Shown piece after piece: positions 1-5,866 of a stretch of 23,900 nucleotides of DNA. The stretch's first letter is position 1; every line of letters starts with the position of its first letter. The notes beneath the pieces are model-generated. The model was not told the origin of the DNA. It made no database searches and saw nothing but the letters and a program-made list of their open reading frames with translations. The stretch spans positions 1 to 23,900 of the IMG/VR virus record IMGVR_UViG_3300036945_000370, one strand, 5' to 3'. The position numbers and the translations under genes were made by a program. Origin of the DNA: a virus.

Positions 1-1
1 A

Positions 2-121
2 TTTATTCAGCCGCACATTAAAAAGCACTTGAAAGAGCTAGGCTACCCTTTGACGCCCGCAGGATTTGAGCAATTAGTACAAGATAATGTTGCGAAAACG
101 CTACAACGCTTGGCGGCTTAA
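2..121 (+). CDS. C-terminal end of an unidentified protein (partial)
   Basis: An open frame enters from the left edge and ends at TAA 119-121, giving 39 visible residues (ending LQRLAA). The segment is lysine-rich at first (HIKKHLKEL) and looks helical, without a motif I recognise. It is followed after about 15 bases by the first promoter of a series of small early-type genes, so it probably closes the previous transcription unit. The start lies outside the window. No function can be assigned. Confidence 0.6.
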   Translation, partial: FIQPHIKKHLKELGYPLTPAGFEQLVQDNVAKTLQRLAA

Positions 122-136
122 AATAATAGCCAAAAA

Positions 137-165
137 TAGGCATAAATTGGTGCCTGTGCTATAAT
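137..165 (+). promoter_or_regulatory. Early-type promoter, degenerate -35
   Basis: A perfect -10 TATAAT lies at 160-165. The -35 position (137-142, TAGGCA) is poor, but the TAAATT that follows the -35 box in the sister promoters is kept at 143-148, with the same 17-bp spacing. The leader (TTAACAAAAAGGGAGTTT) and the 30-base distance from -10 to ATG match the other cassettes. It is therefore a weakened member of the family, or depends on another factor for the -35 contact. Confidence 0.6.
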
Positions 166-195
166 ACGTTATCGGTTAACAAAAAGGGAGTTTAT

Positions 196-363
196 ATGAA
201 ACTTACTACAGCGATTTCAGTACTGCAAAAAGACGCAGAATTTGTGGGCATGAACTTTTTGGATTTCTTGAAATTCGTCAATGATCATCCTTTGGCTCAG
301 ACACAAAAAACTATGGAAGCCTATCGGGTGTTTAAGGCAGAAGCCATTGAGTTCTTTGCTTAA
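196..363 (+). CDS. Small early-type protein, 55 aa, unknown function
   Basis: ATG at 196 follows a clear Shine-Dalgarno AGGGAG six bases upstream, and the frame closes at TAA 361-363. The 55-residue product begins MKLTTAISVLQKDAEF and is predicted mostly helical, with no cysteine, membrane segment or known motif. It sits directly behind the first promoter-leader cassette, which suggests early expression on host polymerase, as for many small T4 host-interaction proteins. That role is inferred from position only. It is followed by a 27-codon membrane peptide, probably in the same transcript. Confidence 0.7.
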   Translation: MKLTTAISVLQKDAEFVGMNFLDFLKFVNDHPLAQTQKTMEAYRVFKAEAIEFFA

Positions 364-372
364 AGATAAACA

Positions 373-456
373 ATGACAGACTTACAAATTATTATAACCG
401 TGGCAGTAGTGATAGTTATCTTTGCTGTCAAGATTTGGATTCTTACTAAGATTTAA
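373..456 (+). CDS. Tiny single-pass membrane peptide, 27 aa
   Basis: The frame ATG 373 to TAA 454-456 encodes MTDLQIIITVAVVIVIFAVK followed by IWILTKI. Residues 5-25 are almost entirely hydrophobic (I, V, A, F, L) and form one convincing transmembrane helix, with Asp3 before it and Lys26 after. The ribosome site is weak (AAAGATAA). Support comes from the tight fit between neighbours: 9 bases after the 55-residue gene and 9 before the next ATG. Very small hydrophobic proteins are common in T4-like early regions, but I cannot name a family. It could be a chance frame, though the composition argues for a real membrane peptide. Confidence 0.5.
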   Translation: MTDLQIIITVAVVIVIFAVKIWILTKI

Positions 457-465
457 GGAGCAGAC

Positions 466-663
466 ATGGGTTACAAGGTTTTGAATTCTACAGATCGTAT
501 GCGTGAAAATTATGGCCCACGTAAGGGCTTGGAAGGTCCTTTCAACTACGATGGTCGGGTTCTTTACTATGACCCAAAAGAGGGCGCCTACTACGATCCA
601 ACCACAGACTTCTATGTGGAGAACGATGAGCTGGCTATCATCATGAAAATGGCTAGCGTCTAA
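466..663 (+). CDS. Conserved small phage protein, 65 aa, tyrosine-rich
   Basis: ATG 466 is preceded by AAGGAG with seven-base spacing. The 65-residue product has a compact central core (GRVLYYDPKEGAYYDPTTDF, about residues 30-49) of a type I recall from small hypothetical proteins of aquatic T4-like phages. The core has paired tyrosines and 'YDP' turns and probably forms a small beta-hairpin domain. There is no membrane segment, signal or catalytic motif. It shares a transcript with the two preceding small genes and is followed by a fresh early promoter. Function unknown. Confidence 0.75.
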   Translation: MGYKVLNSTDRMRENYGPRKGLEGPFNYDGRVLYYDPKEGAYYDPTTDFYVENDELAIIMKMASV

Positions 664-675
664 AATACCCATAAA

Positions 676-704
676 TTGACGTAAATTCGATTTTCTGTTA
701 TAAT
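676..704 (+). promoter_or_regulatory. Early-type sigma-70 promoter (cassette copy)
   Basis: The -35 TTGACG is at 676-681, directly followed by TAAATTC; the -10 TATAAT is at 699-704; the spacer is 17 bp. The ATG is 32 bases after the -10. The 20-base stretch before and through the -35 (from AAAATACCCATAAATTGACG) is repeated exactly ahead of the gene at 20015. Confidence 0.88.
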
Positions 705-736
705 TGATACATAGCGAAACAAAACAGGAGTTTTAA

Positions 737-943
737 ATGTATTACACTCAAAGACACGGAAGCCCTTACGATCGCGGTCAAGCTGACAGCTATTATGGTC
801 GTGATTATAACCCTCACTATTTCGTGGGTGATTCTTATAATTCGCCTAAAATTGAACTGGCTCAAATGTCAGCTCAAGAAATTGTTGCCTATACAGCTGG
901 CTATAGGGACAACGAAGCCAATGGCGACAAGAAAGAATGGTAA
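737..943 (+). CDS. Small conserved phage protein, 68 aa
   Basis: ATG 737 follows ACAGGAG at good spacing. The product begins MYYTQRHGSPYDRGQADSYY and is rich in Tyr, Asp and Gly. The 'RHGSPYDRG-ADSYYGR ... PHY' pattern (residues 6-27) recurs, from memory, in short hypothetical proteins of T4-like and other aquatic phages. Its C-terminal half (residues 40-68) is predicted helical and charged. It stands alone behind its own early cassette and is followed by another. Function unknown; expression is probably early. Confidence 0.75.
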   Translation: MYYTQRHGSPYDRGQADSYYGRDYNPHYFVGDSYNSPKIELAQMSAQEIVAYTAGYRDNEANGDKKEW

Positions 944-953
944 ATCCATTTAA

Positions 954-982
954 TTGACGTAAATTGGCTAGTGTGTTATAAT
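954..982 (+). promoter_or_regulatory. Early-type sigma-70 promoter (cassette copy)
   Basis: The -35 TTGACG is at 954-959 followed by TAAATT; the -10 TATAAT is at 977-982; the spacer is 17 bp and the -10 to ATG distance 30 bases. Downstream of the -10, ACATTATCG is identical to the cassette before the gene at 20015. Confidence 0.88.
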
Positions 983-1012
983 ACATTATCGACAGCAAAT
1001 AGGGAGTAATCG

Positions 1013-1390
1013 ATGACTACAGAATTCACAACTTGGGAAGACATGACAGAGTTGGAGCAGGCTCAATGCACTTTCTGGGATATGTACAAAGACGCACATG
1101 GCTTCCGTCCACGTCACATTGATACTTCTTCTTGGACACTTGAGCAATTCGACCAAGAGTTTGCTGAATTAACAGAAGTGATGCGAGCCAATGATATTGC
1201 ACAAACAATCAACGAAGAAGCCGCCGTTGAAAAGTTCGAACGCCGAGTTGCAGAACTAATTAGTATCGGTGCTAAAGATCGGGCAATGGCTATGCGCTGG
1301 ATTCACGAAGCAGAAGACACCCAAGGTGACAATGATTATCTTGCTTGGTCTCTGGGCTTACCCTATCAATACTTCCGCAAAGCGGCTTAA
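1013..1390 (+). CDS. Conserved phage protein, 125 aa, unknown function
   Basis: ATG 1013 has AGGGAG upstream. The protein is acidic and helical; residues 20-45 include FWDMYKDAHGFRPRHI, a signature I recall from hypothetical proteins of many T4-like phages. Residues 85-110 (KDRAMAMRWIHEAEDT) look like a second helical unit. There are no membrane segments or known catalytic motifs. It lies behind its own early promoter and 12 bases before the next gene, which has no promoter of its own, so the two are probably co-transcribed. No role can be assigned. Confidence 0.78.
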   Translation: MTTEFTTWEDMTELEQAQCTFWDMYKDAHGFRPRHIDTSSWTLEQFDQEFAELTEVMRANDIAQTINEEAAVEKFERRVAELISIGAKDRAMAMRWIHEAEDTQGDNDYLAWSLGLPYQYFRKAA

Positions 1391-1402
1391 TAAGGAAATA
1401 AA

Positions 1403-2632
1403 ATGGCGACAAAACGCACAACAAAAACTGTAGACTCTGGAAAAATCGCTTGGCGTTATGCCGAGCTTCCTAAGAAACTTGCATACCGAGAAGCAGATTC
1501 AAAGTACATTGGTGACGAGCCTGAGTTCCCTAGTATTGAAGAACAAGATCAGTGGACTCACAGTGAGTACACATCCAAGGTTATGCGAGCACTGAACTGG
1601 TATAACGCTACACAAGATTATAAGACAGCATACAGCTGGCTCAGTTTATTCCTTGCACGTAACCCACGTAGAGCTAAACTGGCAGAGCTTGCCAAGGATG
1701 GTACTCTACGTACAGGACCTACAATTGGTTTTATTACACGAGCAGGACGTGCCGGTCTTAAACTTCGCTTTCATACTTTGCGTACCATTGTAAAGACAAT
1801 TAAAGCCGCAGAAAACGACACCTATGTCAGTGGCTTTAGTGTGCAAGGTGCCAAGGATCGTGCACGGGCAGAAGCCGAAGAACTCAAAGCCAAAGCACCT
1901 ACTATTCAAGATCGTCTAGCAGAAAAGACAGCAGAGTGTGCCGGAGAAATCGAAGGACGTTTTGACGAGTTCATGACTGTTAATGAGTTCAAAGGCGATC
2001 CCAAGGCAGTTGACTTGTTAGTGCAGTACAACATTCAGCCAGCACATATGAAAACTATTGTGGCACTGGCAGAAGCCAAGGTTGCAGAATTCAATGAAGT
2101 CATGTCAACCAAGGACAGTCAAATTATTGAAGGCTACAAACATCTTGGCAAGCGCCAACTAACTGCCATTGTAAAGTGGTGGACTCAGGTTGTTGCGGAC
2201 TGTAACAGCTATGGCGTTATCAAGAAAGCCAGTAAGGCACCACGTAAGAAAAAGGCAGTGAGCCCTGAAAAGGTTGTTAGCAAAATGCAACACCTCAAAG
2301 AGTTCGCAGAACTGAAACTTAAAAGTGTGGACGCCACTACGATTCTCACAGCACAAGAGCTTTGGGTGTATAACACAAAGACACGTAAGTTGGGTATCTA
2401 TATCGTGGATCAGTATGCAGGTTCACTCGGTGTCAAAGGTACAGCAATCCAAGGCTTTGATGCCGCGGCAAGTGTGCAGAAAACACTGCGCAAGCCTGCA
2501 GATCAACTCAAAGAGTTTAGTGCTAACGGCAAACCTGCCGCTAAGAAATGGTTTAAAACTATTAAGGCCACTGAGACCAAACTTAATGGACGTATAAATA
2601 AAGACATGATTTTGCTAAAGGTATACAAATGA
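1403..2632 (+). CDS. Large conserved phage protein, 409 aa, unknown function
   Basis: ATG 1403 follows AAGGAAAT. The product is lysine- and alanine-rich with long predicted helices. Residues about 60-125 hold an aromatic/basic segment (NWYNATQDYKTAYSWLSLFL), residues about 145-195 an Ala/Glu/Lys-rich probable coiled coil, and residues about 275-290 a strongly basic patch (KKASKAPRKKK). The C-terminal part (about 315-409) seems a separate domain. Similar proteins of about 400 residues occur in marine T4-like phages as hypotheticals; a nucleic-acid-binding role would fit the basic patches but is a guess. Its TGA overlaps the ATG of the following lipoprotein gene (ATGA), implying translational coupling between a phage-type gene and cargo-type genes. 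Confidence 0.8.
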   Translation: MATKRTTKTVDSGKIAWRYAELPKKLAYREADSKYIGDEPEFPSIEEQDQWTHSEYTSKVMRALNWYNATQDYKTAYSWLSLFLARNPRRAKLAELAKDGTLRTGPTIGFITRAGRAGLKLRFHTLRTIVKTIKAAENDTYVSGFSVQGAKDRARAEAEELKAKAPTIQDRLAEKTAECAGEIEGRFDEFMTVNEFKGDPKAVDLLVQYNIQPAHMKTIVALAEAKVAEFNEVMSTKDSQIIEGYKHLGKRQLTAIVKWWTQVVADCNSYGVIKKASKAPRKKKAVSPEKVVSKMQHLKEFAELKLKSVDATTILTAQELWVYNTKTRKLGIYIVDQYAGSLGVKGTAIQGFDAAASVQKTLRKPADQLKEFSANGKPAAKKWFKTIKATETKLNGRINKDMILLKVYK

Positions 2633-2808
2633 AATATCTAAGTTTAATACTAGCAGTAACATTAACTGCCTGTGGTGGGGGCGGCAGTAGTGTGGTAATC
2701 GAGAATAATCCTTTTCAGGAAGCTCTGGGAAAGTCATTACCTACTCAACCAACAGCGCCTGCACCAACAGATCCTTTTGCACCCGTGTTAAAAAAGAACG
2801 GCGGTTAA
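2629..2808 (+). CDS. Small exported lipoprotein, 59 aa
   Basis: ATG 2629-2631 overlaps the preceding stop, and TAA is at 2806-2808. The product has a short basic/hydrophobic signal (MKYLSLILAVTLTAC) with a textbook lipobox L-T-A-C, so Cys15 should be lipidated and the protein anchored in a membrane. The mature part starts CGGGGSS, a glycine run I associate with betaproteobacterial lipoproteins, and continues with a proline/threonine-rich tail (about 38-52) and a basic end. There is no Asp at mature position 2, so outer-membrane sorting is expected. Small Pro-rich lipoproteins also act as outer spanins in lysis; no partner inner spanin is visible, so that is only an alternative. Two bases separate it from the exported PL5-like gene, suggesting joint function. 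Confidence 0.8.
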   Translation: MKYLSLILAVTLTACGGGGSSVVIENNPFQEALGKSLPTQPTAPAPTDPFAPVLKKNGG

Positions 2809-2809
2809 A

Positions 2810-4198
2810 ATGAAATATATCACTGAATTATTTTTATCACTGGTAGCACTTTTTTCTCCCGCAGTCTATGCCACTGACACATATAATCATGTAAACAATC
2901 AATTGTCAATTCCAGCAGTAGTGTTGGGAGAAACGATTTATCGTGATGTTGTTATCACAGTTGGCCCTATACTAACAGTGGGTGGTTCTAGCTTAGATTC
3001 CAAGTATCCTGCAAAACCTGCGGATACAATGGACTCTTATGACCCATACAAAAATCAACTTACAATCCCCAGTGTAAAAGCATATGGTTTTGTTTACTAT
3101 GACGTAGTTGTAAATGTAGGAACAGTGCTGTCAGTTAAATCCAGCGAGCCTAAGAACAAGGACATCGCTTGTACAGAACAGTCTTCTATTAGTTCGCTGA
3201 ACGCTAGCCCTATTTACAACTTTACTGGATTGACTAGTAGTTGGAATAATAGGTCTAGTATTCCTGGAGCAGATGATCACGAGAATTTTACAATCGCATT
3301 TTCTAACTATTCTGCTATTGCCAAAGAACGAAATGATATCGCTCTTAAAACTACATTAGTGTCTAAATTATATGGCTGGGCAAATGCTAATGCTTATCAG
3401 GGTAGTAGGTTGTGCTGGTCTCCGACAAGTAACTGGGACCCAACTTGTACACAATGGATAGATCCCAATGGCAATGATTTAAGTGCGATCCAAGATAATA
3501 ACTTTATTATGGAAATGGTTGAATCTTTGCGCAGATCATATAGTTTGCTGTCTGACTGGGCTAAGGTAAGTGAGCCCAGTAAACATGCAAAGATCATGGA
3601 ATGGCTACTCTTTTGGGACGTTAATACTCCTAATCCTGATAATGTATTCTTTGGTCTGGGCATGGGTAGATATCACTGGGAGATCCAGCGTGTTAAAGAA
3701 ACACAGGGTGTAGCGGCAACACTGCCCTTGGTTAATAGAATGATGACTGGTATAACTCCCTTGGTTAATGAGGATGGATCGATTGTTAATCGCACAACCC
3801 GAGGTAATCGTGGTATGTGGTATCATTATTCTAGTTTAAATGAAATTATAACTTCCATATATCTTGCACGTGAAGCAGGAGTTACTGTAGATCCTGTACT
3901 AGAAGCCCGCTTACATAAAGCAGTTGATTTATTTCTGAATACATTGGATAATCCAGATTACATTGTTAAATGGGCAAGTGTGGGTTACAACAATGGTGGT
4001 TCAGGAACAGCGCAAAACTTTAATTTTACTAACTGGTATGACGAACCCTATGCAGGATCCTGGATTTATTTGTATGCTAACTGGTATCCAGAGCAGAACA
4101 ATAGTCTAAGACTAAAACAAAAAGTTCCGTTTGCAACAGCGAAATCAGCAAGTCAGGATAGACAATTTGGTATACCGCTAGGTTGCTTGTTATACTAA
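2810..4198 (+). CDS. Secreted protein with alginate-lyase-like (PL5-type) domain and two N-terminal beta repeats
   Basis: ATG 2810 begins one base after the lipoprotein stop. Residues 1-21 form a signal peptide ending A-V-Y-A. Two tandem repeats follow (residues 25-58 and 77-110), each with NQL(S/T)IP-V ... Y-DVV(I/V)-VG, a module I associate with betaproteobacterial surface proteins. Residues about 155-430 are alpha-helical and tryptophan-rich. The segment from F281 to G357 resembles the catalytic core of family PL5 / Pfam 'Alginate_lyase': an aromatic GRYHW stretch (H289), 'EDGSI' (321-325), and R-GNRG-WYH with R331, R334, Y338 and H339 at places where PL5 enzymes carry Arg and the catalytic Tyr. 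The usual Asn-His pair before the Trp is not clearly kept, so activity or substrate may differ. Likely a polysaccharide lyase acting outside the cytoplasm. The terminator at 4209 closes the unit. Confidence 0.6.
   Translation: MKYITELFLSLVALFSPAVYATDTYNHVNNQLSIPAVVLGETIYRDVVITVGPILTVGGSSLDSKYPAKPADTMDSYDPYKNQLTIPSVKAYGFVYYDVVVNVGTVLSVKSSEPKNKDIACTEQSSISSLNASPIYNFTGLTSSWNNRSSIPGADDHENFTIAFSNYSAIAKERNDIALKTTLVSKLYGWANANAYQGSRLCWSPTSNWDPTCTQWIDPNGNDLSAIQDNNFIMEMVESLRRSYSLLSDWAKVSEPSKHAKIMEWLLFWDVNTPNPDNVFFGLGMGRYHWEIQRVKETQGVAATLPLVNRMMTGITPLVNEDGSIVNRTTRGNRGMWYHYSSLNEIITSIYLAREAGVTVDPVLEARLHKAVDLFLNTLDNPDYIVKWASVGYNNGGSGTAQNFNFTNWYDEPYAGSWIYLYANWYPEQNNSLRLKQKVPFATAKSASQDRQFGIPLGCLLY
2882..3139 (+). 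repeat. Two tandem beta-repeat modules in the PL5-like protein
   Basis: Residues 25-58 (nt 2882-2983) and 77-110 (nt 3038-3139) align without gaps: N-Q-L-(S/T)-I-P-(A/S)-V at the start and D-V-V-(I/V)-x-V-G-x-(I/V)-L-(T/S)-V at the end. The spacing between copies is 52 residues. The DNA of the copies has diverged, so the duplication is old or was inherited. Confidence 0.8.
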
Positions 4199-4208
4199 AC
4201 CTAACTAT

Positions 4209-4244
4209 AATCTCCCGCTAAATATACTTAACGGGAGATTTTTT
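4209..4244 (+). terminator. Intrinsic terminator with a late promoter in its loop
   Basis: The 9-bp perfect stem AATCTCCCG (4209-4217) / CGGGAGATT (4232-4240) is followed by TTTT, a classic intrinsic terminator for the PL5-like gene. The 14-base loop contains CTAAATATA, a T4-type late promoter. The 3' arm contains GGGAGA, the Shine-Dalgarno sequence of the next gene, whose ATG is at 4246. Confidence 0.85.
4217..4224 (+). promoter_or_regulatory. Late promoter GCTAAATA inside terminator loop
   Basis: GCTAAATA fits the T4-like late -10 element (TATAAATA; CTAAATA-type variants are reported for cyanophages). Applying T4 spacing puts the start at about 4230, just before the 3' arm of the hairpin. 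The transcript would carry a 16-base leader with GGGAGA before ATG 4246. It should drive the neck-protein gene at the start of the structural block. Confidence 0.6.
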
Positions 4245-4245
4245 C

Positions 4246-4992
4246 ATGGCTATCAAAGACGAAGTAATTAAGGAAATAGAGCTTAGATTGGGCGGCGGCA
4301 TGGTTGATGTCGAGCTAGATCTTGAGCATTATGAACTTGCAGTAAGTAAATCACTTCGTAAGTATAGACAGAGAAGCCAACGAGCTACAACAGAAAAGTT
4401 TATTCCTCTGGAAATCAAAGCAGAGCAAATTGAATACCAACTACCACTGAACGTAGTAGTAGTTCGTGACGTACTATTAAGACAGACAGGTAACTTGGGT
4501 GCAGGTCCAACAGGCTCTAACTTCGATCCTTTTGATGCCATGTACTTGACTAACATGTTGCTACAAAATGCCAACATGAGTGCAGGCTTAATTAACTACG
4601 AAATGTATGCGCATCGCAGAGAATTATTGGCACGTATGTTTGGTGGTTATGTAACACATACCTTCCTACAAAACGATCACAAGCTAGTTTTACATAGAAA
4701 GTTCCATGCAGATGATGTCGCTTATGTATGGTGTTTCGTGGAACGTGACGACGAAGACATTCTAATAGATCCCTATGCTGGTGGTTGGGTTCGTGATTAT
4801 GCGTTTGCGCAGGCCAAGTTTATTCTAGGCGAAGCACGTAGTAAGTTTGCTACTATTGCAGGTCCACAGGGCGGCACAAGTTTAAACGGTGATAACTTAA
4901 AAAGCGAAGCACAGGCAGAACTTGAAAAGCTAGAACAAGATCTAATCAATTATGTAGACGGTGGAACACCTATGGGGTTCATAATTGGATAA
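4246..4992 (+). CDS. Putative neck / head-tail connector protein (gp13-like)
   Basis: 248 residues; ATG 4246 with GGGAGA upstream. The N-terminus, residues 1-45 (KDEVIKEIELRLGGG, then MVDVELDLEHYELAVSKSL and KYRQRS), has the 'RLG ... V-V-L ... AL-KY' helical pattern of phage neck/connector subunits. The middle (95-165) is aromatic and probably beta-rich, and the end (185-248) contains GEARSKFATIAGPQGG plus an acidic helix. Close relatives, from memory, are structural proteins of aquatic T4-like phages; I favour the gp13 neck protein that sits between the portal and gp14, but cannot prove this. It opens the structural block behind a late promoter. Its end overlaps the next frame by 8 bases. 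Alternative: another head-tail adaptor. Confidence 0.6.
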   Translation: MAIKDEVIKEIELRLGGGMVDVELDLEHYELAVSKSLRKYRQRSQRATTEKFIPLEIKAEQIEYQLPLNVVVVRDVLLRQTGNLGAGPTGSNFDPFDAMYLTNMLLQNANMSAGLINYEMYAHRRELLARMFGGYVTHTFLQNDHKLVLHRKFHADDVAYVWCFVERDDEDILIDPYAGGWVRDYAFAQAKFILGEARSKFATIAGPQGGTSLNGDNLKSEAQAELEKLEQDLINYVDGGTPMGFIIG

Positions 4993-5281
4993 GCAATATA
5001 GAGTCACTAGTCAGACTTTTCGTCTTGAAGGTGATGATCCCAGTATTCCTGATGCGTATGTAGATCCAGTCGCTCTTGCAGAGCTTAAAAAACTGGCAGG
5101 CATAGACTCACTGAGTTTATTAAAACCATATACTGTACAGCCTCCACAGGAAAATATCAGTGATGCTGGCAATGAAAAGGCACAGTTCCAAAAGAAGAAC
5201 AACATTCGTCCAGGCACAGACGAATGGTTTAAGCTATGGTTTGCTAGACCAAAACTAACCGGCGAAGATCCTTTCAAATAA
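4985..5281 (+). CDS. Unknown phage protein, 98 aa, TTG start
   Basis: The frame overlaps the neck gene by 8 bases and the only plausible initiator is TTG at 4985; no ATG or GTG occurs in the following N-terminal region, which already looks like well-formed protein (YRVTSQTFRLEGDDPSIPDA). The overlap suggests translation by re-initiation after the preceding gene. The C-terminal part (about 70-98) carries a conserved-looking RPGTDEWFKLWFARPKLTG segment. The product is mixed charge and soluble, with no known motif. It probably belongs to the virion module by position. If TTG is not used, no alternative start is visible. Confidence 0.65.
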   Translation: MDKQYRVTSQTFRLEGDDPSIPDAYVDPVALAELKKLAGIDSLSLLKPYTVQPPQENISDAGNEKAQFQKKNNIRPGTDEWFKLWFARPKLTGEDPFK

Positions 5282-5282
5282 T

Positions 5283-5813
5283 ATGCTAACCAAAGATTCC
5301 GTGGCAGTGTTGGTAGACTGCTGGGAGACTGAGTACATTGAAACCGATGTCGATCGAGTCTACTCAAACATTATAAAAACATTAAACCGTACCGAAGAAA
5401 TTAAAGCAGTTATACTGGCTTCATATGACGTAGATGATATACCAACAGACAATTTATGGTATATGAATCATACGAAACTGCACAACCATAGTCAAAAAAC
5501 AGCGGATGTAATATTGAATTATGTCAACCCAGACAAATTACAAATAGCAATGACATCATTTGAAGACTTTGCCGGCTTCCTTGATAAGCATAGGGAAATT
5601 GAAAATATATATTTCATGGGGCAAAGTTGGAATAGCTGTATAATGAACCGCCCAATAGGTATAAAGTCCTGCGGTAATATACAACGAAATATTATTATTA
5701 ATCAAAAATGTGTTTGGAACGCAGACACTCATTCTTTGCTGAACATGGAACGTGATTGCCCAGAGGAAAGCTATATCAAATTAAAAGATCACGTTTACCA
5801 ATATATTTGGTGA
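5283..5813 (+). CDS. Unknown protein, 176 aa, possible cysteine-hydrolase-like fold
   Basis: ATG 5283 comes one base after the previous TAA with no strong ribosome site, so coupling is likely. Residues 7-15 (VAVLVDCWE) form a hydrophobic strand ending in Asp12, and residues 108-126 (a strand, then GQSWNSCIMNRPIG) place Cys119 at the head of a helix. An early Asp and a late Cys after a strand recall isochorismatase-like cysteine hydrolases (Asp-Lys-Cys triad), but I see no convincing Lys motif, so this is weak. Residues 30-60 include a second hydrophobic strand (AVILASY). The gene is AT-richer than its neighbours and sits between structural genes and the nucleotide genes. Confidence 0.65.
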   Translation: MLTKDSVAVLVDCWETEYIETDVDRVYSNIIKTLNRTEEIKAVILASYDVDDIPTDNLWYMNHTKLHNHSQKTADVILNYVNPDKLQIAMTSFEDFAGFLDKHREIENIYFMGQSWNSCIMNRPIGIKSCGNIQRNIIINQKCVWNADTHSLLNMERDCPEESYIKLKDHVYQYIW

Positions 5814-5831
5814 CCGTCCCACCATTAATTA

Positions 5832-5860
5832 TTGACAAATAGACACTGCGGCTGTATACT
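5832..5860 (+). promoter_or_regulatory. Consensus sigma-70 promoter for a leaderless transcript
   Basis: TTGACA (5832-5837), a 17-bp spacer, then TATACT (5855-5860). This is closer to the host consensus in the -35 box than the phage cassettes and lacks their TAAATT extension. The expected start point, about 7 bases past the -10, falls on or next to ATG 5867, so the message would have essentially no 5' leader. Confidence 0.8.
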
Positions 5861-5866
5861 AGTACT

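Noticed and set aside
382-672. Open frames on the reverse strand across the window, for example here, at 5011-5367, 13011-13454, 21602-22087 and 22902-23861
   Set aside because: All lie opposite well-supported forward genes or regulatory DNA, lack ribosome sites, and encode low-complexity or Cys/His/Thr-rich products typical of antisense readings.
2629-2808. Firm assignment of the lipoprotein as an outer spanin
   Set aside because: No inner spanin, holin or endolysin is nearby, and the neighbour is an exported lyase-like protein; kept only as an alternative.
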